From: Yponomeuta sedellus
Lineage: Eukaryota > Arthropoda > Insecta > Lepidoptera > Yponomeutidae
Assembly (NCBI GenBank): GCA_934045075.1
Contig: CAKOGX010000003.1
Location: forward strand, 31,001 to 95,000
DNA length: 64,000 nt
Reading direction: 5' to 3'
Shown here in pieces: positions 20,801 through 27,129 of this stretch. Both the position numbers and the translations under genes were made by a program. The number at the start of each line of letters is the position of its first letter. The stretch's first letter is position 1. The notes under the pieces are model-generated. The model was not told the origin of the DNA. It did not search any database and saw nothing but the letters and a program-made list of their open reading frames with translations.

Positions 20801-22528
20801 ATTTTTATTTAAAATTCAACACAAAATAACATCAATTGAAGTAAAAAGTTTCCATCAGATTCGACATTCTAAATATATATTAAATTGGATTGACAAAAGA
20901 TGCCAAAGGAATATCTTCATCCGATGATGATTCTATTTCCATTGGCTGTGTTGCCGCTGTAGCTGCAGTAATCCTAATAGCCAACTAAGATCTTGCTGCT
21001 TCGTTTTGTTTGCTTTGCATAAACGATATCAATTGTTAATTATCGAGCTATTTTTATCAAGATAAATATCATGATAATTATCACGGATAATTATCCTTTC
21101 GAACCCTGTTCATTGAAGCGTTTTCTATATATTCTCCAGTCGCCGAAGACTCTGCGGGAACACCAAAACATCCACAACGGCACTCGCCCCTTCAAGTGTC
21201 CGGTTTGCGGCGACACGTTCAAGCAATCCGCAGCTCTGTACACGCACAGGTGACTATATATTGTTACGGGCTAGGGTTCTGGATTTGGATGTAAAACGCC
21301 AATGACAGCTTCTTAGGATTTATTCACGCAGGGTCTGGTCTGCAGGTCTTCACGACACGAAGTCCACACGTAGATTCCAATCGCAGGTTCAATCGAAGTC
21401 CAATAGTATCGCTGAGGTCGTAGGTTATCGCTCGTATCGCAGGTATGTTCACTTGAAGTTCACTCTTCGCTATTCCAAACGGAACTGACAGCGCGCCGCG
21501 GCGACCGCTATTTATATCCGCCGGCAAGGATTCTAGAACATTCAAGTACGTACCTACACTCGGTGCACGCGGCAACGACTCTAGAACAAAGTCCTTGTCA
21601 AAGAGATTTGAACCTTCTACTAGTGGACATACGAGTCACTATTGCTTGCAGCGTTTTATTGTTTACTAAAACGCAGCATGCGGCGACTATTCGATAGGCT
21701 TCCAGAAAGCTCTATTCTAGATGGTTCGGGATAGGACCGCGACAATATGTTACAAACCTATTTAGAGGCTAAAATTCCACCCATGTCCACCCTGTCGCGA
21801 GTTGTGTCATTCTGAAATTCGCACGTCTTACTGGCCCACCCTGTATGAATTTGTACATGTTTTTTACTTAGTTGCCATATGCAGAAACTTATTTTTATAG
21901 TTAGTCTTTTTTAAAAACCTATTTAGAGGCTAAAAATTCCACCCATGCCGGGATTCGAACGCGCGACCTCTCTTTCCAACATACCTAATGGGCGACTCAC
22001 CGGCATCAGTGAAATTTCGACCCTCTTTACAATATAGCACGCTGACTGTAAAACCGAAGGTTTCGGGTTCGATCCCCGGCCGGGTGAAACTAGGAAACGA
22101 ACTTTTCTAGTTTGTCTCGGGTCTTGGATGTTATCTATGTATTTATTGTATTAAATCTATCGTCGATGACCTGTAACACAAGTCATTTAGTTGTACTTAG
22201 TATAGGGCTAACGAGATCTGTGTAATATGTCCATGAATGTTTATTTATTTATTTAATTTTTTTTTTAGTATTTTTTTTTATTTATTTTTAATTTTTTTCA
22301 GTATTCATTCATTCATTCATTCATTCATTCACTCATTCACTCATTCACTCACTCACTCACTAGCGGTGCCTATATAGTCTTGCCTATCCGGATCACCCTC
22401 TATTTTATGTGTTTAATTGCAGGCGACTGGTGCACCTGGGCTATAAGATGCGGAACAAGAAAGTCGTCAAAGTTAGCGGCCCTGCCGTCGCAGACACCTA
22501 CGTCGCTCCTCCGCAAATAAGCGCATAA
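2176..22528 (+). CDS. ZAD-C2H2 zinc-finger protein gene, 12 coding exons (span)
   Basis: Joined exons are 2176-2280, 2439-2555, 3088-3804, 4225-4380, 7043-7284, 10036-10152, 10916-11007, 15250-15373, 18094-18205, 19257-19361, 21140-21249 and 22423-22528. They total 2103 nt with no internal stop: 700 residues plus TAA. Every intron is GT-AG and every phase matches. Residues 1-74 form a ZAD zinc-associated domain (zinc ligands C5, C8, C42, C45), which in insects mediates homodimerisation. Residues about 75-340 are a charged, low-complexity linker. Residues about 340-680 hold eleven C2H2-type fingers, some joined by short linkers. The protein is probably a nuclear DNA-binding transcription regulator; the target cannot be told. 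Introns total about 18 kb and are mostly transposable elements. An in-frame upstream ATG at 2116 would add 20 residues, but 2176 puts the ZAD at residue 4, as is usual for the family. The exact orthologue is not recognised. Confidence 0.9.
2439..2555 (+). CDS. ZAD-C2H2 gene exon 2: second half of ZAD
   Basis: 39 residues following a ttgcag acceptor. The second CxxC pair sits in VQICWECRNTL, followed by a helical segment ending CLDPH. The donor is gtaagt and both ends are phase 0. The split of the ZAD into two short exons is typical of this family. Confidence 0.9.
2652..3071 (+). repeat. SINE-A pieces flanking a MITE fragment
   Basis: The 5' half of SINE-A is at 2655-2768. Then comes a hairpin-family fragment (about 2800-2945), then the tRNA-like half at 2947-3071. 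The order suggests one SINE interrupted by another element. It ends 16 bp before exon 3. Confidence 0.7.
3088..3804 (+). CDS. ZAD-C2H2 gene exon 3: linker
   Basis: 239 residues, the longest exon, after a cttccag acceptor, with donor gtaatc. It contains acidic stretches (for example QESDAEETF), a possible SUMOylation-type IKQE motif, and a basic Lys-rich segment near the end (KCAKLLKKVKKTAP) that could serve as a nuclear localisation signal. The last residues, EEYKKNFK, lead into exon 4. No fingers are present. A SINE-A copy (2947-3071) ends 16 bp before the exon. Confidence 0.9.
3855..4110 (-). repeat. interspersed repeat family C
   Basis: Shows the family hallmarks AGTCCACTGCTGGACATAGC, CCTCCCCTAATGAGCGCC, CCCCACGCTGGGCATGCGGG and GGCCGACACCAC. 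The same sequence recurs at 25.8, 50.5, 56.0 and 61.7 kb. It lies in the intron after exon 3. A short LINE fragment (GAAATTTGTGCGCCTGGGAC) follows to about 4200. Confidence 0.75.
4225..4380 (+). CDS. ZAD-C2H2 gene exon 4: finger 1
   Basis: 52 residues starting VIVMSEEELAIRREEM after a tttcag acceptor, then finger 1 (YKCTDC, then H and H spaced by four residues). The donor is gtttgt, a weaker but acceptable form. Phase 0 at both ends. Confidence 0.88.
4448..5756 (-). mobile_element. mariner/IS630-superfamily element, defective
   Basis: Starts CAGGGCGTCCCA after TA. An internal inverted repeat (AAGACATTATTTTAATTT to about 4570) is mirrored at 5700-5756, where the right end is truncated. An ORF on the - strand (4889-5350) joins an N-terminal helix-turn-helix part (WHRERYPDRNTPSRF) to the transposase catalytic motif NLIFQQDGAPAHN followed by LTPLDFFMG. 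The middle of the transposase is missing, so it is an internally deleted, inactive copy. A related but better-preserved TIR element lies at 40675-41879. Confidence 0.8.
4889..5350 (-). pseudogene. truncated mariner-like transposase
   Basis: 153-codon open frame. The N-terminal DNA-binding region is followed directly by the DDE-domain motif QQDGAPAHN and the LTPLDFF block, so roughly the central half of a normal transposase (about 340 residues) is absent. The end (GLCKKFSLQEPV) is out of register with the family. Not functional. Confidence 0.75.
5765..6735. repeat. SINE-A copies split by a GGCCAAGTGCGAGTC element
   Basis: SINE-A pieces at 5765-5944 and 6593-6725 flank a 5945-6570 insertion. 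The insertion carries CCGGCCAAGTGCGAGTCAGA near its left end. Near its right end is a GACGGACGGACGGACAGACG stretch followed by AAAGTGATCCTATAAGGGTT. This is a common repeat family in moth genomes as I recall it. No coding capacity. Confidence 0.7.
6916..6990 (+). repeat. SINE-A, tRNA-like part only
   Basis: GGCACGGTTAGCCAGAGGTC through GCCTCTAAACGGGTTTTTAA. Lies about 50 bp before exon 5. Confidence 0.75.
7043..7284 (+). CDS. ZAD-C2H2 gene exon 5: fingers 2, 3 and half of 4
   Basis: 80 codons plus 2 nt after a ccccag acceptor. Carries finger 2 (QCSVC, HYGRH), finger 3 (YQCVLC, HSRGH) and the Cys half of finger 4 (YGCGVCGRKF). The donor is gtcagt. The finger is completed by exon 6. The exon is very GC-rich compared with the flanking introns. 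A fragment of it is copied near 9672. Confidence 0.9.
7307..7678 (+). mobile_element. two tandem Helitron-like copies
   Basis: Copies at 7307-7486 and 7487-7678 each run from TC...ATAATATAAAAAT to GTCAGCTAG or GTCAACTAG followed by T. The TC start, CTAG end and lack of terminal inverted repeats fit non-autonomous Helitrons. Reverse copies are at 19553-19725 and 28312-28498, and mixed copies at 49742-50280. Confidence 0.7.
7711..8619 (+). mobile_element. PIF/Harbinger element, defective
   Basis: The ends carry inverted repeats (left GTCGCCGCACACGGGCCAC, right its near-complement GTGGCCCGTGTGCGGTGAC) plus an inner pair around GCCACAAACGCCGCCAC. Inside is the N-terminal part of a Harbinger transposase: MDSDEEGLIALLLI, then an Arg run. 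After a frame change come KKFFKHFRLNIGTFWEL and DTNMRKSIAPAERLAITLR, ending at a possible donor near 8170. The catalytic domain is absent. Confidence 0.7.
7879..8170 (+). pseudogene. HARBI1-like transposase fragment
   Basis: The open frame from ATG 7879 stops at 8013. The homologous continuation is in another frame from about 7994 to 8169, so at least one frameshift is needed. The order of motifs is that of the first quarter of Harbinger nucleases. The rest is lost. Confidence 0.65.
8664..8702. repeat. (GATA)n microsatellite
   Basis: About eight to nine uninterrupted GATA units. A shorter run is at 10864-10882. Confidence 0.9.
8775..8905 (+). repeat. family B repeat, partial
   Basis: TCAACCCTCGTATGTCCCC, CTGCTGGGGCACGGGTCTC, then GTAAGACAGTGGCGGGCC. 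The family recurs about fifteen times in the window; its fullest copy is at 35805-36175. Confidence 0.8.
8973..9325 (+). mobile_element. solo LTR, truncated at its end
   Basis: Begins TGTTACGGGCTAGGGTTCTG and follows the intact copies at 21262-21744 and 52972-53441 to the AAAGAGTTTT region, then diverges. Confidence 0.75.
9672..9707 (+). pseudogene. stray fragment of ZAD-gene exon 5
   Basis: The block around TACCAGTGCGTGTTGTGCGAC repeats exon 5 at about 7160-7190 (second half of finger 3 linker and CxxC). It breaks off into an in-frame TAG. It lies inside the intron following exon 5 and has no flanking splice site. Confidence 0.65.
9750..10005 (-). repeat. SINE-E (tRNA-derived), reverse
   Basis: Reverse copy of a SINE with a tRNA-like head (GGCGCAGCGGTTTGGCACGC, then GGTTCGATCCCCGGCCGG) and a body containing TCTTGGATGTTATCTATGTA. 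Forward copies at 22030-22250 and 41903-42155. Ends about 30 bp before exon 6. Confidence 0.75.
10036..10152 (+). CDS. ZAD-C2H2 gene exon 6: end of finger 4, finger 5
   Basis: Begins after a cgcag acceptor and completes finger 4 (LNTHKESH). It then encodes finger 5 (YTCEICGKGF, ENHVK), whose second His lies in exon 7. The donor is gtgagt. Entry and exit phases agree with the neighbours. Confidence 0.9.
10160..10460 (+). repeat. family B repeats (two partial copies)
   Basis: A short piece at 10165-10205 and a longer one at 10267-10450 with TGGGGCACGGGTCTC and TCAAGCCGCCCATGAGGCC. They follow exon 6 by only about 10 bp. Confidence 0.7.
10745..10860. repeat. family C fragment
   Basis: GGCAGATGCTGGATGCGGCA to ATGTCCAGCAGTGGACTAG, then a (GAC)n run and GATA repeats. 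Confidence 0.7.
10916..11007 (+). CDS. ZAD-C2H2 gene exon 7: finger 6
   Basis: Begins after a cgcag acceptor, supplies RH to end finger 5, then finger 6 (VKCDICNKEY, ASHIKN). The intron falls between the two zinc-binding His codons. The donor is gtgaga. Confidence 0.88.
11163..11310 (+). repeat. family B repeat, partial
   Basis: CCCACTGCTGGGGCACGGGT to CCGCCCATAACGCCTCTGAC, with an internal deletion after CTCTTC. Confidence 0.75.
11621..12195 (-). pseudogene. IS630/Tc1-type transposase C-terminal remnant
   Basis: Two overlapping frames on the - strand. The 11865-12134 frame has the motif IRLPPYHCQYNAIELIWAQ of the DDE domain end. The 11621-11959 frame continues the C-terminal tail (acidic, GADSSDDDDNTR). 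A frameshift near 11870 is needed to join them. The N-terminal two-thirds is not seen. Inactive. Confidence 0.7.
12200..13855. other. AT-rich intron stretch with no recognised feature
   Basis: Between exons 7 and 8. No long open frame and no match to the other repeat families in the window. It may be the remaining body of the transposon whose transposase remnant is at 11.6-12.2 kb, since it is bounded on the right by a family B copy at 13860. Confidence 0.4.
13858..13945 (+). repeat. family B repeat, 5' piece
   Basis: TCGACCCTGGTATGTCCCC to ACTCCACCACGGGGG. Confidence 0.75.
14221..14462 (-). repeat. SINE-A, reverse, nearly complete
   Basis: From TTTAATGCACTAACCCGTGC through the complement of the tRNA-like head (CGCTCTACCAATTGAGCCAA) to CAGGCAGCGACATCTGGCTC. 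Confidence 0.85.
14535..14685 (+). mobile_element. LINE 3' end (family K)
   Basis: Contains GGAAGAAGTTGCTCTGAGCA, AATAAGGCCGCCAATTGTAC and ends ACTAAAGAATATTTAT. The same 3' end is at 38.2, 41.5, 53.8 and 57.9 kb. At 41.2 kb it follows a reverse-transcriptase C terminus. Confidence 0.65.
14733..14816. repeat. (AT)n microsatellite
   Basis: About 40 uninterrupted AT units. Confidence 0.95.
15250..15373 (+). CDS. ZAD-C2H2 gene exon 8: finger 7 (variant)
   Basis: Extremely GC-rich exon after a ggggcag acceptor. It completes finger 6 (second His, VH) and encodes finger 7, YRCASC then NAHLRCSRAH. The last ligands are irregular: C lies three positions after the first His and the next His is further away, so this finger may be C2HC or degenerate. 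The donor is gtgagt. The exon is isolated, with about 4.2 kb of intron before it and 2.7 kb after. Confidence 0.85.
15430..15550 (+). repeat. family B repeat, 5' part
   Basis: Runs to GGTGGAGGATTGTAAG, where a 480-bp block containing SINE-A interrupts it. The family resumes at 16031 with TAAGACAGTGGCGGGCC. Confidence 0.75.
15663..15885 (+). repeat. SINE-A with inverted 5' tail
   Basis: The reversed tail (TTTAATGCACTAACCCGTGC, 15690-15715) is followed by a forward body with the whole tRNA-like domain GCCCATTGGCTCAATTGGTA to CCCGGCATGGGTG. Confidence 0.8.
16600..16785 (+). repeat. SINE-D (tRNA-derived), copy 1
   Basis: The tRNA-like head GTGGCGTAGCGGTAGCGCG to GGTTCGAATCCCGGCTGGGA resembles tRNA-Gly. 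The body has GTTTCTGGTTCCCACGACAC and GTGGGGCCAGAAGCAATGTA. Confidence 0.8.
17465..17650 (+). repeat. SINE-D, copy 2 of the duplication
   Basis: Identical in appearance to the copy 865 bp to the left, as expected from the tandem duplication. Confidence 0.8.
18094..18205 (+). CDS. ZAD-C2H2 gene exon 9: finger 8 and half of 9
   Basis: After a cttcag acceptor it encodes finger 8 (HICHACGKGF, RDHDNYVH) and the Cys half of finger 9 (YVCSYCSK). The donor is gtacgt, phase 0. A SINE-A copy in reverse orientation starts only about 5 bp beyond the exon end. Confidence 0.9.
18211..18442 (-). repeat. SINE-A, reverse
   Basis: From AAAGCCTATTTAGAGGCTAA to TACTTTGCAGTTAGG. It starts just after the exon 9 donor, so only the first bases of the intron precede it. 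Confidence 0.8.
18905..19135 (+). repeat. SINE-A pieces
   Basis: A reversed tail at 18905-18960 followed by a forward body at 18975-19135, with the tRNA-like head carrying CCCATTGGCACAGTTGGAAA. Confidence 0.75.
19257..19361 (+). CDS. ZAD-C2H2 gene exon 10: rest of 9, half of 10
   Basis: 35 residues after a ccacag acceptor. Completes finger 9 (RKHIKFVH) and encodes the Cys half of finger 10 (KKCNVCGKAFT). The donor is gtgagt. Phase 0 both sides. Confidence 0.9.
19438..19552 (+). mobile_element. LINE reverse-transcriptase C-terminal fragment
   Basis: Same sequence as 54030-54140 (GAAAGAGGATGTAGTGACTA, GGACATGTTGAGAGGATGAA). It is cut at ATATATTGCGA by the Helitron-like copy that follows. Confidence 0.65.
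19553..19725 (-). mobile_element. Helitron-like copy, reverse
   Basis: Begins with CTAGCTGACCCAGCGAACTT and ends TTTTATATTATAGAG, the reverse of the 7.3-kb copies. It interrupts a LINE fragment. Confidence 0.7.
19731..20420. repeat. MITE-H interrupted by a full SINE-A
   Basis: Left part 19731-19840 (CAAAATAGCGAAGAAAAGTT, GCTTTCGGCGAAAACCGAAG). The right end piece, near 20385-20420 (GCCCGAGGTATATTCTAAAA, GCTAACGGACTGT), lies after the SINE-A at 19951-20266. Confidence 0.6.
19951..20266 (+). repeat. SINE-A, full length
   Basis: About 316 bp, from ATCATGTGGGTACAGTGATA to TTAGTGCATTAAAAATAAA. The tRNA-like domain GCCATTGGCTCAATTGGTAG to CCCGGCATGGGTG can fold into a cloverleaf, with acceptor GCCCAT against ATGGGT in most copies. 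The loop base before the would-be anticodon is C instead of U, so it is not a working tRNA. Confidence 0.88.
20460..20550. repeat. ATAATTATCCGATAATTATC tandem repeat
   Basis: Short self-complementary units of GATAATTATC repeated several times. A further related stretch is near 21040-21095. Confidence 0.7.
20636..20786. repeat. SINE-A, two inverted 3' parts
   Basis: A reverse piece to about 20712 (CTATCCGTGCCAG) joins a forward 3' piece from about 20716 (ATGAAATTTTTAGCCTCTAA) to 20786, a head-to-head arrangement. Confidence 0.7.
21140..21249 (+). CDS. ZAD-C2H2 gene exon 11: rest of 10, finger 11
   Basis: After a ctccag acceptor it completes finger 10 (REHQNIH), has a TGEKP-like linker (NGTRPFKC), and encodes most of finger 11 (CPVCGDTF, LYTHR). 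The donor is gtgact. A solo LTR begins 12 bp after the exon. Confidence 0.9.
21262..21744 (+). mobile_element. solo LTR, intact, 483 bp
   Basis: Starts TGTTACGGGCTAGGGTTCTG, ends GGGATAGGACCGCGACA. Flanked by ATAT on both sides, a 4-bp target duplication typical of Gypsy- or Pao-like LTR elements. No internal region, primer site or second LTR is present. It lies in the intron after exon 11. Confidence 0.8.
21900..22250. repeat. SINE-A (reverse) and SINE-E (forward)
   Basis: Reverse SINE-A at 21908-22035 is cut into by a SINE-E lacking its first 30 bases (22030-22250; GGTTTCGGGTTCGATCCCCG, GTCTTGGATGTTATCTATGT). Confidence 0.7.
22303..22362. repeat. (ATTC)n/(ACTC)n microsatellite
   Basis: CATTCATTCATT passing into CACTCACTCACT, just before exon 12. 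Confidence 0.9.
22423..22528 (+). CDS. ZAD-C2H2 gene exon 12: C terminus and stop
   Basis: After a ttgcag acceptor it supplies the last His of finger 11 (RRLVH) and a basic tail (GYKMRNKKVVKVS). It ends in PQISA and TAA at 22526-22528. Confidence 0.9.
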
Positions 22529-22529
22529 A

Positions 22530-23400
22530 TAATCGCGATTAAATTATAGGACCCGTTCAATGTATTTCGGAGTACATAAATAACAATGTCTAGTATTGTG
22601 TATAGTTTTATATTGAACAGGCCTAATATATTTCAGATACATACGGAATAAATTAAATTAATCGCGATCATTTATTAGGCAAAACGTAATTACCTTAGAA
22701 ATAATCGCGATAAATTCATTTATGTTACCACTCCTTAAAGACTCGCGATCCTCGTAGAAATTTATATATTAAACGGGTCTAAGCGCGATTATTTATTAGA
22801 ATTTAATTACCTACCTAATGATAAATCGCGATTATACCAGTTTAAAAAATAACCTGTATGAGCATCGCGAGTCATTAAGAAATGGTATTATTTATAAGAA
22901 CATGATTATCTTAAAACACTCCTTAGAGTAGTGTTCGATTGAGGGACCTAGGTTCGATTCCCAGTGCGGGCACTGTTTTTCAACACAAATCTTAGAAACC
23001 TATTTAGAGGCTAAAAATTCCACCCATGACGGGATTCGATCCCGCGACCTCTGGCTATCCGTGCCAGCGATCTATCCAACTGAGCTAATGGGCGACTCAC
23101 CGGCATCAGTGAAATTTCGAACCTCTTAAATCTCAGAAATAGGTACACTAGTTTTATATGAAACGGGTCTTGTTTCAATTTATTTATTATATACTAAACA
23201 GGTCTTACCTGTTTAGTATATATAACTATGTGTGAGAATCGCGAGTCATTAAGAAGTGAATTAGAAATTAATCGCGATTATTACGTTACGTTATTACGTT
23301 TTGCCTAATAAATAATCGCGTTTAGATCCGTTCAATATATAAGTATGTACGAGGATCGCGAGTCATTAAGAAATACAATTTCAGAAATCTCTCTAAAGCT
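22530..23400. repeat. ATCGCGATT-rich inverted-repeat element, with SINE-A insertion
   Basis: Several copies of ATCGCGATTATTTATTAG-like and TCGCGAGTCATTAAGAA-like motifs lie in both orientations. The two halves are partly complementary, with a reverse SINE-A copy (about 22986-23127) inside. Related short pieces lie near 40600 and 50965. This is probably an old hairpin DNA element that forms the putative 3' UTR of the zinc-finger gene. Confidence 0.55.
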
Positions 23401-23457
23401 CTCCTTTGTGCATGTATTTTTCTTAAATCAACATTCCTGAATTGTGTTTTTGTATGC

Positions 23458-23463
23458 AATAAA
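23458..23463 (+). terminator. candidate poly(A) signal of the ZAD gene
   Basis: AATAAA about 930 nt after the stop codon, followed by a T-rich stretch. An earlier AATAAA near 22647 is also possible. The intervening sequence contains inverted ATCGCGAT-rich repeats and a SINE-A copy. Confidence 0.4.
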
Positions 23464-23650
23464 ATATAATAACAATTCCTTGTAATTTTTTTATTGCGCT
23501 AATTACATGTGTAAATGTACAAAGGCGTGCTTAATGCAAGAAGCATTCTCTTCCAGCAAACCTTTGATGTTGAAGAGACTGGCAAAGGGTTGTGCGGAGA
23601 AAGAAGGTGAAATACAATAATAATGTTTCATAATAAGCTTACATAAAGTT

Positions 23651-23900
23651 ACAGTCTATTTATTCGTACTTGTCCAATTTAGTAAACAAGATTCTACCCT
23701 TACACTGTGACTTTTTAGTCCAAAACTGCCATATTTCAATAAATGAAGTAACCTGGAACACTCTTTTAGATAGCACGCTGCAAATTTTATAAACATAGTT
23801 CATGAATTTGCGAGAAAATGTCTAGTTTAGGCATCTAATCTCAATTTTAAGGTTAGAATCTTGTTTACTAAATTGGACAAGTAAGAATAAATAGACTGTA
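23651..23900. mobile_element. palindromic MITE-I, copy 1
   Basis: Starts ACAGTCTATTTATTCGTACT and ends with its complement AGTAAGAATAAATAGACTGT. The terminal inverted repeats extend about 45 bp, including CCAATTTAGTAAACAAGATT. Copy 2 lies at 62606-62855 in the opposite orientation. Confidence 0.85.
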
Positions 23901-24277
23901 CTTCTTATGTATAAAATAAAAAGGTTCCTTAAAACACCCAATGAGACGCATTTTAACCTGATGTGTTTAAGACAATTAACAAAAAGTTCTATTGTTAGAT
24001 TGTTACCGATGAAACTCTTCGGGTTATAACAGTCTGTGGCGAGCACATGTCAACTCTGCGCGCGCACTACAAACTCCAACATTCCTGCATCGCGCAATCA
24101 AAGTGTTCCAATGACATACCATAAATATAACGTCCGACTAACAATAGTTGGACCGGCCGTCCCCAGGCATACGATCTGCCTGGCGAGAAATTTCCCTTTA
24201 TAGTGGAAGAGCACGATAACCCGCTCTTCTCTATAAGTCTGCGGTAGAGACTTTACAATGGAAATACTTTGATCTAT

Positions 24278-24510
24278 ATAAACCCTTGTATGTCCCCACT
24301 GCTGGGGCACGGGGCTCTTCCTGCATCGCAGGAAGGTTAGGCCATACTCCACCACGGGGGCCAAGTCCGGGTTGGTGGAGGATTGTAAGACAGTGGCGGG
24401 CCTTACTGTCAGAAATTGTCAAGCCGCCCATAAGCCCTCTGACATGACTTAACGACTGCCCTTATATTATATGGTTGTTGCTTAACCAAGTGATTGATTC
24501 CAATCACTTT
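24278..24510 (+). repeat. family B repeat
   Basis: AACCCTTGTATGTCCCCAC to TTGATTCCAATCACTTTC, with internal shortening. Confidence 0.8.
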
Positions 24511-24751
24511 CAATCAAGGGAAAGACTTTACCACAGACTATTTATAATGCGTTTATGGAGTGTTTTAAGGGAAACGTGTTTTCATAAATAACACAACTTA
24601 TCAACTCTGCGAACACATAGAATATAAGTTATTGTATATATTACAGAAAATAAAATTATGTACAATTATAAAGTTTCTTTTTACCAGCCCATTATCTTAA
24701 ACCTGGAAGCGCTCGTGGCCTAGTCGAACCGAGTGATTTGGCTCAAACACT

Positions 24752-25009
24752 TGAAAACCTATTTAGAGGTAAAAAATTTGCTTAAGTCAGATGTCGCTGC
24801 CTGTACGTAATACAGAGAATAGTGTAGAGGTTCGAAATTTCACTGATGCCGCGAGTCGCCCATTGGCTCAATTGGTAGAGCGCTGGCACGGATAACCAGA
24901 AGTTGCGGGTTCGAATCCCGGCATGGGTGAAATTTTTAGCCTCTAAATAGGTTTTTAAATTTGTTCCTTAGCACGGGTTAGTGCATTAAAAATAAAAATA
25001 GTATAATCA
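24752..25009 (+). repeat. SINE-A inserted in family B
   Basis: A SINE-A with a full tRNA-like head. It sits in a reverse family B copy (pieces 24705-24750 and 25010-25265), since CGCTCGTGGCCTAG and CGAGTGATT lie to its left and the rest to its right. Confidence 0.75.
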
Positions 25010-25019
25010 AACACTTGAG

Positions 25020-25265
25020 TTAAGCGACAAGAGGCGCGGTCAGGTGCAGGATGGGAGACCGTCCTGTGACTACCGCTAGTGGCATTTTTTCAGAGCGCTT
25101 CCGTGCTTCGCAAGGCACGTAAGCAGTCGGTGCCGGCTGCCGTCGATAGATGGCAGTCGTTAAGCCAAGTCAGAGGCCTTAGGGCGGCGTGAAAACTTCT
25201 GACAGTAAGACCAGGTCACAGGTATCCATGCACTGAACGCGCCCTATGTTGCTTAACCACTGATC
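25020..25265 (-). repeat. family B repeat, reverse
   Basis: TTCCGTGCTTCGCAAGGCAC, ATGGCAGTCGTTAAGCCAAG and similar in reverse order. Confidence 0.75.
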
Positions 25266-25326
25266 TTTTAAGGTCACTCATTCAGCCGGGGCTAAGGCTG
25301 CTCATTTTGTGGAAATTGAATTGGTA

Positions 25327-25650
25327 CAAAAACCAATTTAGAGGCTAAAAATTCCACCCATGCCGGGATTCGAACCCGCGACCTCTAACTATCCGTGCCA
25401 GCGCTCTTTCCAACTGAGCTAATGGGCGACTCACCGGCATCAGTGAAATTTCGAACCTCTTTACAATACTCTCCGTATTACGTACAGGCAACGACATCTG
25501 GCTGAAGTAATTTGCATCACTTGCAGAGCGCTGGCACGGATAGTCAGAGGTCGCGGGTTCGAATCCCGGCACGGGTGGAATTTTTAGCCTCAATAGGTTT
25601 TTAAATTTGTCCTTAGCACGGGTTAGTGCATTAAAAATAATATAATTGAA
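25327..25650. repeat. SINE-A head-to-head pair
   Basis: A reverse copy (25327-25526) is joined at GCAGAGCGCTGGCACGG to a forward 3' part (25527-25650). Confidence 0.78.
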
Positions 25651-25834
25651 TTGGTAGTAAAATGAAAATAATGAAACCAATAAAGTTTTGTAAAATCATG
25701 TCCTTTTTATTAGTCTAATATTTTGTGTGCAACAGATACGGTACGTATCGTGAAAAATATTTACCCTTGGTAATAATCGAGGGTGCGTTCCGAGAAATCG
25801 ATTACAGTCCCAATCCATATAAGTGCAGTAGGCA

Positions 25835-26090
25835 CCAACAGTGCGGTGTCGGCCTAGAGAATAGCACAAACCCAAATTCTTCCCGCGGGTGTCGTAAAAG
25901 GCGACTAAGGGACACAAACCGGGGGGTGGGCAGCAGCGCCCCCTGCAGTACAATTCCACCAAACTGCGATCCCCAACCCGCATGCCCAGCGTGGGGATTA
26001 TGGGCACTACCCCCTAATGATGGCACAACGTGGCGCTCATTAGGGGAGGGCTATGTCCAGCAGTGGAAAAATATAGCCTGAAAAAGAAGA
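25835..26090 (+). repeat. family C repeat
   Basis: GTGCGGTGTCGGCCTAGAGA to GTCCAGCAGTGGAAAAATAT. This is the opposite orientation to the copies at 3.9 and 50.5 kb. Confidence 0.8.
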
Positions 26091-26293
26091 AGGCACAAAC
26101 ACTCTATTTCGTGCGAGATACTTTGGGACTGCGAAATTTGGTCGGATTAGCGCTGTAATCGATTTCATCGCATCTTGGAACGCAGGGCGATTCATCGCTT
26201 AGTAGACGAGCTAACAGAGTTACCAACTACGAACAAAAAAAATATATTTGGTCTAATGTTTGCTTGCAAATCAATGCAGAAATGAAATAGACT

Positions 26294-26625
26294 TAAGCCG
26301 CGTTTTGACGGTCTTAGGCTGACATTCAGAGACGAAAACTAAGCGAAGACTGGTCTTAGAAATGTCAAAATCACGTACTAAATATTTGTATTTTGACATT
26401 TCTGAGACCGATCTTAGCTTAGTTTTCGTCTCTGAATGTCAGCCTTAGTGCGCTCGGTCCGAGTTGATTTAATTATTCTGTGGTCCGAGTGCGCCATCCG
26501 AGTAAACTAATGCTTCTGATTGGCTGTTTTGGTGTGGTCACGAAAAGCCGACCAATCAGGAGCATTAGTTTACTTGGATGGCGCACTCGGTCCGAGCGTA
26601 CTAAGACTGTGAAAAGCTGGCCTTA
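26294..26625. repeat. nested palindromes
   Basis: An outer pair is AAGCCGCGTTTTGACGGTCT against its relaxed complement at 26601-26624. Inside lie two perfect-looking hairpins: GGCTGACATTCAGAGACGAA at 26326 with its complement ending about 26450, and ATTAGTTTACTTGGATGGCG with its complement around 26490. This is probably one foldback element containing another. Confidence 0.75.
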
Positions 26626-27082
26626 CAGTCTGTTAGCTTTTATTTTAGAATATACCTCGGCTACTATCGGATAGAGTCTGATATATTCGTGTAATAGAAA
26701 TATCCGAACTAATATGACCATTTATTATAATCTTTTTAATGCACTAAACCATGCTAACGACAATTTTGTACGTAATACAGAGAGTGTTGTAAAGAGGTTC
26801 GAAATTTCACTGATGCCGGTGAGTCGCCCATTAGCTCAGTTGGAATGAGCACTGGCGCGGATAGCCAGAGGTCGCGGGTTCGAATCCCGGCATGGGTGGA
26901 ATTTTTAGCCTCTAAATAGGTTTTTAATAATATGACATGTTACGTAACTTTTCAAAATAGTGAAGAAAAGTTTTATACAGAGCAGGAAGTAGTATTACAC
27001 TCGTGAGCTTTCGACGAAAACCGAAGCCTAGGTACTCTAGAGCCCGAGGTATATTTTAAAAGCTAACAGACTGTAATTCTTT
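26625..27082. mobile_element. MITE-H interrupted by SINE-A
   Basis: The ends ACAGTCTGTTAGCTTTT and AAAAGCTAACAGACTGT are complementary. A SINE-A (about 26730-26928) sits between the halves. An uninterrupted relative of about 232 bp is at 40312-40544. Confidence 0.8.
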
Positions 27083-27129
27083 CTAAAAAAATTACGCTAC
27101 AAAACCGCCTAAATTCTCACGATTCGTCA

